In this document: positions 6,686 through 14,272 of the stretch, piece by piece
Numbering within the stretch: the first letter of the stretch is position 1
Layout: each line of letters begins with the position of its first letter
From: SIG437 sp045576235
GTDB lineage: Bacteria > Bacillota > Clostridia > UBA1381 > UBA9506
Direction of reading: 5' to 3'
DNA length: 50,235 nucleotides
NCBI GenBank assembly: GCA_045576235.1
Contig: JAZNGA010000027.1
Location: 1 to 50,235 of the forward strand
The notes under the pieces: generated by a model
Databases searched by the model: none
Told to the model about the DNA's origin: nothing
Seen by the model: the letters and a program-made list of their open reading frames with translations, nothing else
Program-made: the position numbers and the translations under genes

Positions 6686-7465
6686 TTAATCTTTAAGCTG
6701 AGACAAAAAGGCTTTTGTTCGTTCGTTTTGCGGATTATCTATAACCTGCTCGGGCGTTCCTTCTTCGGCAACAACACCTGAGTCCATAAACAGAATTCTG
6801 TCAGAAACATTTTTTGCAAAATTTATCTCATGAGTCACGATAACCATCGTTATATTTTCCTTTGCGAGCTGTTTTATAACTCTTAATATTTCGCCTGTCA
6901 GCTCCGGGTCAAGAGCTGATGTCGGCTCGTCAAAGAAAAGAATTTTTGGTTTTAAGGCGAGCGCTCTTGCAATAGAGACACGCTGTTGCTGACCGCCAGA
7001 AAGCTCACATGGATAGTTTGCAAGCTTTTCTGAAAGGCCTACACGATTTAAAATGTCTTTTGCATTTTTATCAATTTCATCTAAAATTGCGTTTTTGTTT
7101 TCCTTATAGTCTGGTCTTTCTTTTGCCAAAAGCTTTGGAGCAAGAGTCACATTTTCCAAAACATTATATTGTGGAAAAAGGTTAAATGATTGAAAAACAA
7201 GTCCAAAATTAAGCTGTGATTTTCGGATTTGTTTTTGCGTGTATGTGGCATCCTTTGCATCAAAGACCACTTCACCATTCACGGTGATAATGCCCTCATC
7301 TGCGCGTTCCAAAAAGTTGATACAACGGAGAAGCGTGGTTTTTCCGCTACCTGACGAGCCGAGAATCGATAAGACCTCTCCTTCTTTCATTGAAAAGCTG
7401 ACACCTTCTAAAACCTTTGTGCGTCCGAAGCTTTTATGTATGTTTTTAACTTCAAGAATGTTCAT
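6686..7465 (-). CDS. Amino-acid ABC transporter ATP-binding protein (second system)
   Basis: A 259-residue ATPase of the polar amino-acid importer family. It has Walker A GSSGSGKTT, Q-loop LVFQSFNLFPQYNVL, signature LSGGQQQRVSIARALAL, Walker B ILFFDEPTSALDPE and switch histidine VTHEINFA. An insertion of about ten residues after Q-loop helix 1 (KERPDYKENKNAILDEIDKN) makes it slightly longer than the ATPase at 1782. Two ATGs are adjacent (7468 and 7465); 7465 lies at better distance from GAGGTG. It follows the permease by about 10 nt and precedes yerC by 26 nt. Confidence 0.93.
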   Translation of the reverse strand: MNILEVKNIHKSFGRTKVLEGVSFSMKEGEVLSILGSSGSGKTTLLRCINFLERADEGIITVNGEVVFDAKDATYTQKQIRKSQLNFGLVFQSFNLFPQYNVLENVTLAPKLLAKERPDYKENKNAILDEIDKNAKDILNRVGLSEKLANYPCELSGGQQQRVSIARALALKPKILFFDEPTSALDPELTGEILRVIKQLAKENITMVIVTHEINFAKNVSDRILFMDSGVVAEEGTPEQVIDNPQNERTKAFLSQLKD

Positions 7466-7476
7466 CATTTCACCTC

Positions 7477-8178
7477 TTAACCTTTATAGTAGTCAAGTTT
7501 CTTTTCTGCATATGAAAGGAGCACAGACAGAACGCCCGTGAACACAAGGAAGTAAATTCCTGTTGCAAAGAGAGGCCATATTATGCCTCGCGCAGAAAAA
7601 CGCTCCGCATTCTGCAGAATTTCAACGACACCGATTACTCGAGCCAGCGATGTGTCTTTAACAAGTGTTATCAGCTCGTTTCCCATAGGAGGGGTGATGC
7701 GCTTGACAACCTGAAAAAGAACAATTTTGAAGAAAATTTGCACTTTAGTAAGACCGAGCACCTGACCCGCTTCATACTGACCTTTGGAAATGCTCTCAAT
7801 TCCGCCGCGATATATTTCTGAAAAATATGCTGCGTAGTTTACAACGAAGGCAAAGATTGCAGCTGTCATTCGCGATGAGATTGGATAGTCAAAAAGGAGA
7901 CCGGGAGCATAAAGGACAACCATGAGCTGAAGCATCAGGGGAGTTCCTCTTATGATCCAGACAAAAGTTTTTGAGATGGCTCTGATTGGCTTGAAATTTG
8001 TAGCCCATACTATGAGCCATTTTTTAGTTGTGAATTTTGCAAGCGGCTTAAACGGAGCCCATTTTGACATAGAGCATAGTGTTATTAAGAGTCCGAGCGG
8101 AAGCGATAACACTATGGTTACGACAAAAAGCATAAAGTTTGTGCCGAAGCCTTCAAGAAGCTGTTGCCATGCGTTCAT
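7477..8178 (-). CDS. Amino-acid ABC transporter permease (second system)
   Basis: A 233-residue integral membrane permease of the polar amino-acid class. The first helix is FMLFVVTIVLSLPLGLLITL, a cytoplasmic loop WAPFKPLAKFTTKK is longer than in the permease at 1100, then come RGTPLMLQLMV and the ATPase-coupling loop GQYEAGQVLGLTKVQIFFKI. ATG 8178 is preceded by GGAGGAG. Its start overlaps the stop of the dehydrogenase gene by 4 nt (ATGA), so the enzyme and the channel are translationally coupled. Confidence 0.93.
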   Translation of the reverse strand: MNAWQQLLEGFGTNFMLFVVTIVLSLPLGLLITLCSMSKWAPFKPLAKFTTKKWLIVWATNFKPIRAISKTFVWIIRGTPLMLQLMVVLYAPGLLFDYPISSRMTAAIFAFVVNYAAYFSEIYRGGIESISKGQYEAGQVLGLTKVQIFFKIVLFQVVKRITPPMGNELITLVKDTSLARVIGVVEILQNAERFSARGIIWPLFATGIYFLVFTGVLSVLLSYAEKKLDYYKG

Positions 8179-9254
8179 ATTTTATCTCCTCCAAAAATTT
8201 TTTCCATTTTGATTATTGCGTCAAATATCATTTCTTTTGTGATTTTATATGGTACAACCAGCATATCAGGGTCTTTTAAAGCTGCCTCCAAGACTTTGTC
8301 GAGGTTATCTAAAGTCGCATCGATTCCTCTTTGCTTTAAAGTGGTCTCAACACCCATCTTGCTGATTAGATTTCCGATTTTTTTTGCTTCTTCTTCCTTA
8401 TCATCAAGCATAAGCTGAACAGCTAAAGTGTAGCCTATGACATCTCCGTGAAGAAATTTTTCCTCAAATCCGTTGATTTCAGTCAGACCATAGAAAAGAG
8501 CGTGCGCCAAGGCGCCGTTAAACTCGGGATTTATCAACATGCTGACCATTCCCGTGCTGACTAAAATAATAAGTGCAACCTCGCTGAATTTTTCTGATGG
8601 AACATTATTTCTGCAATCGTTTAAAGCTTCGATTGCTGACTCAATTAAAGGAGTGTTGCACATTCTGCTGATTGAAAGTGCCATTTCATCGTTATAAGTC
8701 TTTTCTCTGCCTCGTGCAGAAAATTCAACCTCATAGAATTTTGCCAGAGTGTCACCTATTCCTGCTCTGAAATATTTGTCAGGGGCGCATGCTATGATTT
8801 CGGTGTCAATAAAAGTGTGATATGCAGGGGATTTGAAATACCAAAATCCATCAAATGTGTGATTTTCTGTGTACACAACCGATAAAGCAGAGGATGCCGC
8901 ACAGGTTGATGCAATCGTCGGAACGGTCACAACCTTAACACCGAGCATATCTGCAAGGCATTTAGATGTGTCTATGGCTTTTCCGCCCCCAACCCCTACA
9001 ACAAAATTAACACAGGAATTTTTGTAAGTCTCATAAAGCTCTACCACGCGCTTTTTATAACATTCCTTACCATAGATAACTGTGTCAACAATGTCAAAAG
9101 CCTGCATATTTTCTTTTAGTTTAGCTTCTGATTTTGAAAGGGCAGTTTCGCCACCGATGATGAGAGCTCTTTTTCCAAGCGCAGAGCAGACATCTTCTAT
9201 GTTTTTATAAGCATCCGTGCCGATGGTGTAATCGGCGAAATAACATTGTTTCAT
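8175..9254 (-). CDS. Iron-containing alcohol dehydrogenase / glycerol dehydrogenase-like enzyme
   Basis: A 359-residue NAD(P)-dependent oxidoreductase of the GldA-like branch of metal-dependent alcohol dehydrogenases. The nucleotide-binding GGGKAIDTSK motif is present, followed by PTIASTCAASSALSVVY. The metal-site pattern is intact: Asp in RAGIGDTLAK, His in GALAHALFYG, and His in KFLHGDVIGY. The start at 9254 is chosen because homologous N-termini begin near TIGTDAYKNI; a longer frame starts with GTG inside the upstream hairpin and is rejected. AAAGGA lies about 14 nt upstream, a little far. It sits between the binding protein and permease of an amino-acid importer, an unusual place that suggests it acts on the imported compound or its product. 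Substrate unknown. Confidence 0.85.
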   Translation of the reverse strand: MKQCYFADYTIGTDAYKNIEDVCSALGKRALIIGGETALSKSEAKLKENMQAFDIVDTVIYGKECYKKRVVELYETYKNSCVNFVVGVGGGKAIDTSKCLADMLGVKVVTVPTIASTCAASSALSVVYTENHTFDGFWYFKSPAYHTFIDTEIIACAPDKYFRAGIGDTLAKFYEVEFSARGREKTYNDEMALSISRMCNTPLIESAIEALNDCRNNVPSEKFSEVALIILVSTGMVSMLINPEFNGALAHALFYGLTEINGFEEKFLHGDVIGYTLAVQLMLDDKEEEAKKIGNLISKMGVETTLKQRGIDATLDNLDKVLEAALKDPDMLVVPYKITKEMIFDAIIKMEKIFGGDKI

Positions 9255-9294
9255 AAGTTGTGTAATATCCTTTCGTTTTCCAATGACTAAACAG

Positions 9295-9330
9295 CAAAAC
9301 AGAGGTTTCCGCACTGAAGCGGAAACCTCT
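9295..9330 (-). terminator. Hairpin between second binding protein and dehydrogenase genes
   Basis: AGAGGTTTCCGC pairs perfectly with GCGGAAACCTCT around six bases; on the minus strand GTTTTGC follows. The short T-run suggests partial termination, raising the binding protein over the five downstream genes, as at 1055-1083. Confidence 0.7.
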
Positions 9331-9349
9331 CAATCTTACCCGTCAAAAA

Positions 9350-10213
9350 TTACTGAGCATTTGCAGCAGCGGCTACGCCATCTGCTAAACCATATGTTGT
9401 AGCAATTTCATTTAACTTGCCATTTTCGCGGAGAGTTGCGATTGCTTCCTCAACCTTAGCACAAGCATCGCTGTCTTTTCTGAATGCAATACCGAAATAC
9501 TGGTCGCCGAATTTGTTGTCAAGGTTGATTACAAGGTCGCCAAACTGTGAGCCTTCGCTTTCAATCATGCCCTGAGCAATGACAGAGTCAACAACAGCAA
9601 CATCTGCTACGCCCATCTGAACATCCTGAAGAGCAATAGCCATTGATTTAACGCCTGTGTATTCAGCGTTTGCAAAATAGTCCTTAGCAACAACTTCAAC
9701 TGTTGCATCTGCTGAATCATCAATCACGCCTGTGATTTTTTCTTCACCTGTAGAACCGGCTTCAGCAACAACTTTCTTTGCTGTGATGTCAGCCATGATT
9801 TCTTCCTGCTTGTCAGCTTTCATAACCATTGCCTGAGTGTTATACATATAAGGTGCTGTGACTTCCCACATCTCTTTTCTGTCTTCTGTGATACACATTC
9901 CGTTCCAGAGACAGTCGATGTTCTTTGAAGCAAGCTCAACTTCTTTTGCTTCCCAGCTGATTTCGATGAACTCAACATTAACGCCTAAGATTTCGCCGAC
10001 AGCTTCAGCAAATTCTGTGTCAAAACCTGTCCATTTGTTGTTTTCGTCAAGATAGTTCATCGGGGGATAGTTTGTAACACCGATTGTTAAAACACCTTTG
10101 TCCTGTATGTATTCCCAGTCAGTTGCCTCCGTTGTAGCGGCGTTGTTGCCTGAGCAAGCAGCTAAAGAAAATAACATAACTCCTACTAAAATTAATCCTA
10201 AAATTCTTTTCAT
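9350..10213 (-). CDS. Amino-acid ABC transporter substrate-binding lipoprotein (second system)
   Basis: A 287-residue SBP_bac_3 protein, the extracytoplasmic receptor of the second importer. The signal peptide ends in lipobox SLAAC, so the mature chain is lipid-anchored. The family core is GVLTIGVTNYPPMNYLDE, then WTGFDTEFAEAVGEILG and NGMCITEDRKEMWEVTAPY. It is about 30 residues longer than the binding protein at 275, mainly around the acidic linker between lobes. Start: ATG with AGGAGG 8 nt upstream and promoter at 10276-10304. First gene of the six-gene minus-strand operon. Substrate not inferable, although NIDCLWNGM near the hinge differs from the other receptor and suggests a different ligand. 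Confidence 0.92.
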   Translation of the reverse strand: MKRILGLILVGVMLFSLAACSGNNAATTEATDWEYIQDKGVLTIGVTNYPPMNYLDENNKWTGFDTEFAEAVGEILGVNVEFIEISWEAKEVELASKNIDCLWNGMCITEDRKEMWEVTAPYMYNTQAMVMKADKQEEIMADITAKKVVAEAGSTGEEKITGVIDDSADATVEVVAKDYFANAEYTGVKSMAIALQDVQMGVADVAVVDSVIAQGMIESEGSQFGDLVINLDNKFGDQYFGIAFRKDSDACAKVEEAIATLRENGKLNEIATTYGLADGVAAAANAQ

Positions 10214-10275
10214 TTTTTTGTTCCTCCTAAATTTGTTTTTTTAATTTTTTTAATCTTAAGATTTATTATGTTACC

Positions 10276-10304
10276 AATTTACCACTTTAATTTGCTAAAG
10301 TCAA
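10276..10304 (-). promoter_or_regulatory. Promoter of the second ABC operon
   Basis: On the minus strand TTGACT (10304-10299), 17 bp, TAAATT (10281-10276); about 60 nt to the ATG. Confidence 0.55.
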
Positions 10305-10335
10305 GTGTGTTTTTTAAAAAAATTAAAAATTTTTC

Positions 10336-10369
10336 AAAAAAAAAACAGACGCCTTAAAAAGCGTCTGTT
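10336..10369 (-). terminator. Rho-independent terminator of the 589-residue gene
   Basis: On the minus strand AACAGACGC, an 8-nt loop and GCGTCTGTT are followed by eight T (10343-10336). Confidence 0.85.
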
Positions 10370-10387
10370 AAAAAGGGGGGTTAGATT

Positions 10388-10484
10388 TTGAAAAAATGGC
10401 TTTATAAAGCCTTTTTTCAAGCTGTGGGCATATTGTTAAAATATGCTCACCGTATTTTGTGAGGTCATTAATATTATTGACCTT
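10388..10484. other. Three tandem hairpins in the 3' region of the 589-residue gene
   Basis: Between that gene's stop and its terminator lie three separate stems: TTGAAAAA...GGCTTT with AAGCC...TTTTTTCAA (10388-10420), GCATAT/ATATGC (10428-10446), and AGGTCA/TGACCT (10462-10483). No ORF fits. They may be mRNA-stabilising 3' structures or a small RNA. Confidence 0.5.
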
Positions 10485-10506
10485 TTAAAAATTTTTATAC
10501 ATTTTT

Positions 10507-12276
10507 TTATTGGTTTGGAGCTTCTTCACTTGCCTCAGGCTGTGCATCATTTAATGAAGAGACTGTTTCATAACCTGATTTGTCAAGCTTTGTAAGATGC
10601 ATATCTCCCTCGTAGGAGAGATAGTAAACCAAATCCTCGCTCACATTCATAAGGTAAACCTGTTCTGCCTCAACTGCTTTTTCCCCGCCTGCGACAAATT
10701 TATTCATCACGCCCTGATTATTGTTATCCATATAATATATTGCTTCGCTTCCAACACTGAAGGATGTTATAACTGCATCTTCAATAAGAGTTTTTCTTCC
10801 TCTGCCATTCAAATTTGCAACCTCCAAAGTGAGCTTTGGAACATTTGTTGTAGCATTTTCAGGGAGTGTTCCATCTGTGAAATAGATTTTATTATTTCTG
10901 ATATCTAATTTATAAATGGGAGTGTCAATAATCTTTTTAGCACCTTTCCCTGAAAGATTCATTGAATAGAGAGTGTTGTTATCAGCATAATTTATATAGT
11001 AGATTTTATTTTTGTAAATCGTGAAGAAGGATATTGTAGTTTCGGAGACAAGCTCAGGGTTTTCATCGCCTGCTTTTAAAACATAGAGCGGAGTAGTTGT
11101 TTTTTCCACTGCAGGTTCTTCCTCTATTGGCTCCATAGTCTCTTCGCCTTCCTGCTCCAATGGGTCTGACACGAAGTAGATATCATTTCCGACAGTTGTG
11201 AAATAGTAAACAGATGAATCATATATTACTTCACAAGATGAGCCATCCGGAGTCATTTTATAGATTTTAGAATTATCCTTTACATTAATGAAGTAAAGAG
11301 AGCCGCCTGACGCATTAAGCGACAAGCCTGAGTAGTCAGTTTTTGTTACTTCGCCTGTTTCCTTATTTTTTATATTAATACCATAGTAGGCATCAAGATA
11401 ATAAACATTTTCATCATCCTGAGCAAGAATACCCATATCAATAAGGTTTGTCGGAGTGTTTCCGTAAAGTCTGTTTGCAATTTTATCTGTTTTATCAAAA
11501 ACTGATATATTATACATCTGTGCGGCTTTTTCATAATTACCGCCCGATGCGAAAGAGTCGCCGATTAACATTGTTACAAGACTGAAAAGTAAAACAAGCA
11601 ATATAATCGCTGCAACTGAAATTCCTGCAATGATTCCCGATTTCTTTATCTTTTTAATAAGGATGGATTTTTTTTCTGCCTTGATTTTTTCTTCTTCTAA
11701 AGCTATGCGTCGAGCTTCCAGTGCATCACTTTCTTCCCTTTTTAATATAGCAGAAGCTAAACCCTGCTCTGTTGAAAAGTCTCTCATGACATCTTCTTTA
11801 GAGCGCTGACAAATAACACAGTTTTCCGAACTTAACTGATTAGGTCTTGAGCAAACACAGAGCCAATAGGAGTCTTCCTCCTTCGCAAAGCATTTTGCAT
11901 CAAAAATGCCTGCTCTGTTAAAATGAGCTATGTTTGTTTCCGTGAGTTCATCAAAAGAAACATCAACTGTCTCGCCTGTCGGCACGAAAACAGTTCCGTC
12001 TTCAAATGTGAATTCAGAAAATGAAACATCTGCATTTTCTGCGTTTTCTGCTGAAAAAGAAATTGAGAAATTTTCGCGTGACGGGAAAGAAATGTCTTCA
12101 AGCTCCGCTGGCGTTTTTGAAATCACTTCGCCGTTTTCATCAAGCAGAACAATTTCATATTTGATAGAAGTGATATTCTGTGCGCTTAAGTTGAATAATG
12201 TTGCCTCTGCTTCTTTTGTTTCTTTGTCAATTATAACTGAAACAAGGTCAACAGGGCAGGATAAATCAAATTTCAT
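10507..12276 (-). CDS. Zinc-ribbon, single-pass membrane protein with DUF5050-like propeller domain
   Basis: A 589-residue membrane protein of unknown role. In order: an N-terminal beta domain of about 120 residues; a four-cysteine zinc ribbon (WLCVCSRPNQLSSENCVICQ) near residues 150-170; a charged helix EEEKIKAEKKS; one strong transmembrane segment (GIIAGISVAAIILLVLLFSL) around 215-235; and a C-terminal domain with repeated 'YYLDAYYGINIKN', 'LYFINVKDNSKIYKM', 'IYYINYADNNTLYSM' units, the pattern of DUF5050 beta-propeller repeats. An acidic Glu/Pro/Thr linker interrupts the propeller. The ATG has AGGAGG. Divergent to rpmH, where dnaA often stands in Firmicutes. I suggest sensing or scaffolding at the surface, without direct support. 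Confidence 0.8.
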   Translation of the reverse strand: MKFDLSCPVDLVSVIIDKETKEAEATLFNLSAQNITSIKYEIVLLDENGEVISKTPAELEDISFPSRENFSISFSAENAENADVSFSEFTFEDGTVFVPTGETVDVSFDELTETNIAHFNRAGIFDAKCFAKEEDSYWLCVCSRPNQLSSENCVICQRSKEDVMRDFSTEQGLASAILKREESDALEARRIALEEEKIKAEKKSILIKKIKKSGIIAGISVAAIILLVLLFSLVTMLIGDSFASGGNYEKAAQMYNISVFDKTDKIANRLYGNTPTNLIDMGILAQDDENVYYLDAYYGINIKNKETGEVTKTDYSGLSLNASGGSLYFINVKDNSKIYKMTPDGSSCEVIYDSSVYYFTTVGNDIYFVSDPLEQEGEETMEPIEEEPAVEKTTTPLYVLKAGDENPELVSETTISFFTIYKNKIYYINYADNNTLYSMNLSGKGAKKIIDTPIYKLDIRNNKIYFTDGTLPENATTNVPKLTLEVANLNGRGRKTLIEDAVITSFSVGSEAIYYMDNNNQGVMNKFVAGGEKAVEAEQVYLMNVSEDLVYYLSYEGDMHLTKLDKSGYETVSSLNDAQPEASEEAPNQ

Positions 12277-12380
12277 GATAGTCCTCCTAATGTATGTAAT
12301 GTTTTGTTTTACGAAAAGATTATATCATATTAAAAGAGCAGATGACAACTTTTTTTAAAAATTTTTATTAAATTTAATTT

Positions 12381-12389
12381 TTATTCACA
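12381..12389 (+). promoter_or_regulatory. Single DnaA-box-like site
   Basis: TTATTCACA matches TTATNCACA, in an AT-rich stretch just before the rpmH promoter. I see only this one copy, so it does not define an origin. Confidence 0.35.
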
Positions 12390-12407
12390 TTATTTATTAA
12401 AAAAAGC

Positions 12408-12436
12408 TTGACAACCCACTAATTGTAGGATATAAT
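12408..12436 (+). promoter_or_regulatory. Consensus promoter of the rpmH cluster
   Basis: TTGACA (12408-12413), exactly 17 bp, TATAAT (12431-12436): a perfect sigma-A consensus, as expected for a ribosomal protein gene. Confidence 0.9.
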
Positions 12437-12504
12437 GACATAGAATGTGTTAAATGTAAATAATATGGCGATTTGCCGTTATCAGATAACAGGAGGTGTA
12501 GCAT

Positions 12505-12639
12505 ATGCTGAGAACATTTCAACCGAACAAACGCAAAAGAAAAAAGGATCATGGTTTCAGAAACAGAATGAGTTCTCGTTCCGGCAGAAAGGTTTTGGCC
12601 AGAAGAAGACTAAAGGGCAGAAAGGTTTTGTCCGCATAG
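12505..12639 (+). CDS. rpmH: Large ribosomal subunit protein bL34
   Basis: This gene encodes 44 residues, the standard bL34 length: MLRTFQPNKRKRKKDHGF, then RNRMSSRSGRKVLARRRLKG and RKVLSA. The basic, Arg/Lys-rich sequence packs against 23S rRNA. ATG 12505 is preceded by AGGAGGTG and by a perfect promoter 70 nt upstream. It opens the conserved rpmH-rnpA-yidD-yidC-jag cluster, which in many Firmicutes borders dnaA; here the upstream neighbour is unrelated. Confidence 0.97.
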   Translation: MLRTFQPNKRKRKKDHGFRNRMSSRSGRKVLARRRLKGRKVLSA

Positions 12640-12644
12640 TTTGT

Positions 12645-12700
12645 ATTTATGAAATAGTGGTCGCTGAGAGCTCTTGCTTTTAGCGACTTTATTCATAAAT
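12645..12700 (+). other. Stem-loop between rpmH and rnpA
   Basis: ATTTATGAA (12645-12653) pairs with TTCATAAAT (12692-12700), and GTCGCT (12660-12665) with AGCGAC (12682-12687). A processing site or attenuator separating abundant rpmH message from scarce rnpA message is likely. Confidence 0.65.
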
Positions 12701-12719
12701 CATAAGTGCCGGGGGTAAC

Positions 12720-13067
12720 ATGAAAAACACAGTCAGCTTAAAGAAAAATGAGCTTTTCCTGCGTGCATATAAAAAAGGCAGAAAAGCACATGGAAGATTT
12801 TTTACTATGCACTATATCAATAATGGACTGGATTTTAACAGACTTGGAATAAAGACGGGAAAAAAGCTCGCAGGGGCAGTGAGACGCAACAGAATGAAAA
12901 GACTGATTCGCGAAAGCTACCGCTTAGCTGAGCCGTGCATAAAGAGAGGCTTTGACATTGTGTTTGTTGCTAAAGATGAGGCATTAACTATTGATTCATA
13001 TTTTGAAACATCGCACGCTATAAGAAAACTTATGAAAAAAGCAGAGCTTTTTAAAGAGGAAGCTTAA
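12720..13067 (+). CDS. rnpA: Ribonuclease P protein component
   Basis: A 115-residue basic protein that assists the RNase P RNA in 5' tRNA maturation. The diagnostic RNR motif is complete: GAVRRNRMKRLIRESYR at about residues 58-74. N-terminal LKKNELFLRAYKKGRK matches the family, and FDIVFVAKDEA is the closing beta strand. Length is normal. Start ATG 12720 has GGGGGT upstream. The RNase P RNA gene is not in this window. Confidence 0.96.
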   Translation: MKNTVSLKKNELFLRAYKKGRKAHGRFFTMHYINNGLDFNRLGIKTGKKLAGAVRRNRMKRLIRESYRLAEPCIKRGFDIVFVAKDEALTIDSYFETSHAIRKLMKKAELFKEEA

Positions 13068-13153
13068 TATGAGCGGCTGTTCTTATAGAGTGCTTGCATA
13101 ACTTGGGTTTATGTGATTTTTGCTCTGCACATATGCGGGCAGGAGGCTTTGAA

Positions 13154-13363
13154 TTGAAAAAAATTTTAATCGGATTAATCCGTTTTTACAGAAAATATAT
13201 TTCTCCCTTGAAGGCTCCGTCGTGCAAATTTTATCCGACTTGTTCACAATATGCCATTGATGCGATTGAGAAGAAAGGTGTTTTTTTAGGCGTTCTTCTT
13301 GCTATATGGCGTGTTTTAAGATGCAATCCGTTTTCGCACGGAGGATATGACCCCGTTAAATAA
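13154..13363 (+). CDS. yidD: Membrane protein insertion efficiency factor YidD
   Basis: A 69-residue protein that assists YidC-dependent membrane insertion. It shows the whole family pattern: IGLIRFYRKYISPLK, the cysteine motif SCKFYPTCSQYAIDAIEKKG, and RVLRCNPFSHGGYDPV. The N-terminus is an amphipathic membrane-binding helix. A TTG at 13154 is taken as start because AGGAGG (13141-13146) lies 7 nt before it and the length then equals the family norm; the upstream ATG at 13094 would add 20 residues unlike YidD. Lies between rnpA and yidC, its standard location. Confidence 0.94.
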   Translation: MKKILIGLIRFYRKYISPLKAPSCKFYPTCSQYAIDAIEKKGVFLGVLLAIWRVLRCNPFSHGGYDPVK

Positions 13364-13393
13364 CAAATTATAATTCTGAGGGAGGTAAAACCT

Positions 13394-14272
13394 TTGGGCG
13401 GTATATTTGATATTATTAATGTGCCACTTGGTTACCTTTTTAAAGGTATCTATTTTATTGTTGGAAATAACTATGGTTGGGCGCTTGTCCTTTTCACAAT
13501 AGTGACAAAGCTTCTTTTGACTCCTCTAATGGTTAAGCAACAGAAGTCAACTATGAAAATGCAGAAGGTTCAGCCGAAGCTCAGTGAGCTTCAGAAAAAA
13601 TATCAGTATGATAAGGATAAACTTAATCAGGAAACTCTCAAGCTTTATAAAGAGAATGACATAAGTCCTATGGGTGGTTGTCTTCCGCTTTTAATTCAGT
13701 TTCCGGTTTTAATCAGTCTTTACAGCATAATAAGAAGTCCGCTGACCTATATATTCCAGTTAGGACCAAAGCTCACAGAACTTGAGACGGCTTTGAATGC
13801 GTTAGGCGCTGAAGTTACCGTTAAAGATGAAATTGGAATGGCAGCAGTTTTGGAAAAATATAGTTCTAAGCTTACGGGAGATTTAGCAAATCTTCCCACT
13901 GTTAATTTTGATTTCTTTGGGCTTGATTTGTCGCAGGTTCCCGGTTTTGTGTGGCCGCTTGTTATGATTCCCGTAGTTGCTGGTGTGACAACTTGGATGC
14001 TTTCGTGGATAACTCAGAAAACAACAGGTCTTCAGCAAGGTGCTGATTCTGCCAGTGGCGGATCAATGAAGATGATGAACTATATGTTCCCTGTTATGAC
14101 ATTTATGTTCTCTGTTTCTCTTCCTGCAGGTCTGGGATTTTACTGGATTATGTCAAACATATACCAGATGATACAGTCATTAATTATGCCGAAACTTATT
14201 AAATTGGACGATGAAGTTGAAGAAAAAAAGCTACATTTTAGGGAACGCGAAAACAGGAGGAAGAAAAAATGA
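13394..14272 (+). CDS. yidC: YidC/Oxa1 membrane protein insertase
   Basis: A 292-residue membrane insertase. Helix 1 is WALVLFTIVTKLLLTPLMVK, followed by the cytoplasmic helical hairpin (MKVQ-rich, QKVQPKLSELQKKYQYDKDK), then ENDISPMGGCLPLLIQFPVL, the YidC signature, and later transmembrane helices ending in LGFYWIMSNIYQMIQS. The C-tail is basic (RERENRRKKK), as in ribosome-binding Gram-positive forms. It lacks a lipobox and begins almost directly with the core. The start is TTG at 13394 with GGAGG 8 nt upstream. Overlaps jag by 4 nt. Confidence 0.95.
   Translation: MGGIFDIINVPLGYLFKGIYFIVGNNYGWALVLFTIVTKLLLTPLMVKQQKSTMKMQKVQPKLSELQKKYQYDKDKLNQETLKLYKENDISPMGGCLPLLIQFPVLISLYSIIRSPLTYIFQLGPKLTELETALNALGAEVTVKDEIGMAAVLEKYSSKLTGDLANLPTVNFDFFGLDLSQVPGFVWPLVMIPVVAGVTTWMLSWITQKTTGLQQGADSASGGSMKMMNYMFPVMTFMFSVSLPAGLGFYWIMSNIYQMIQSLIMPKLIKLDDEVEEKKLHFRERENRRKKK

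Noticed and set aside
9255..9314. Longer dehydrogenase frame starting with GTG at 9314
   Set aside because: The start lies in the stem-loop that ends the binding-protein transcript, and the extra 20 residues do not resemble the family.
12277..12504. Chromosomal origin of replication
   Set aside because: Only one DnaA-box-like site and no dnaA or dnaN; AT-rich sequence alone is not enough.
12447..12683. A 78-residue frame overlapping rpmH on the plus strand
   Set aside because: It is the +1 shadow of rpmH; the real 44-residue bL34 reading frame is unmistakable.
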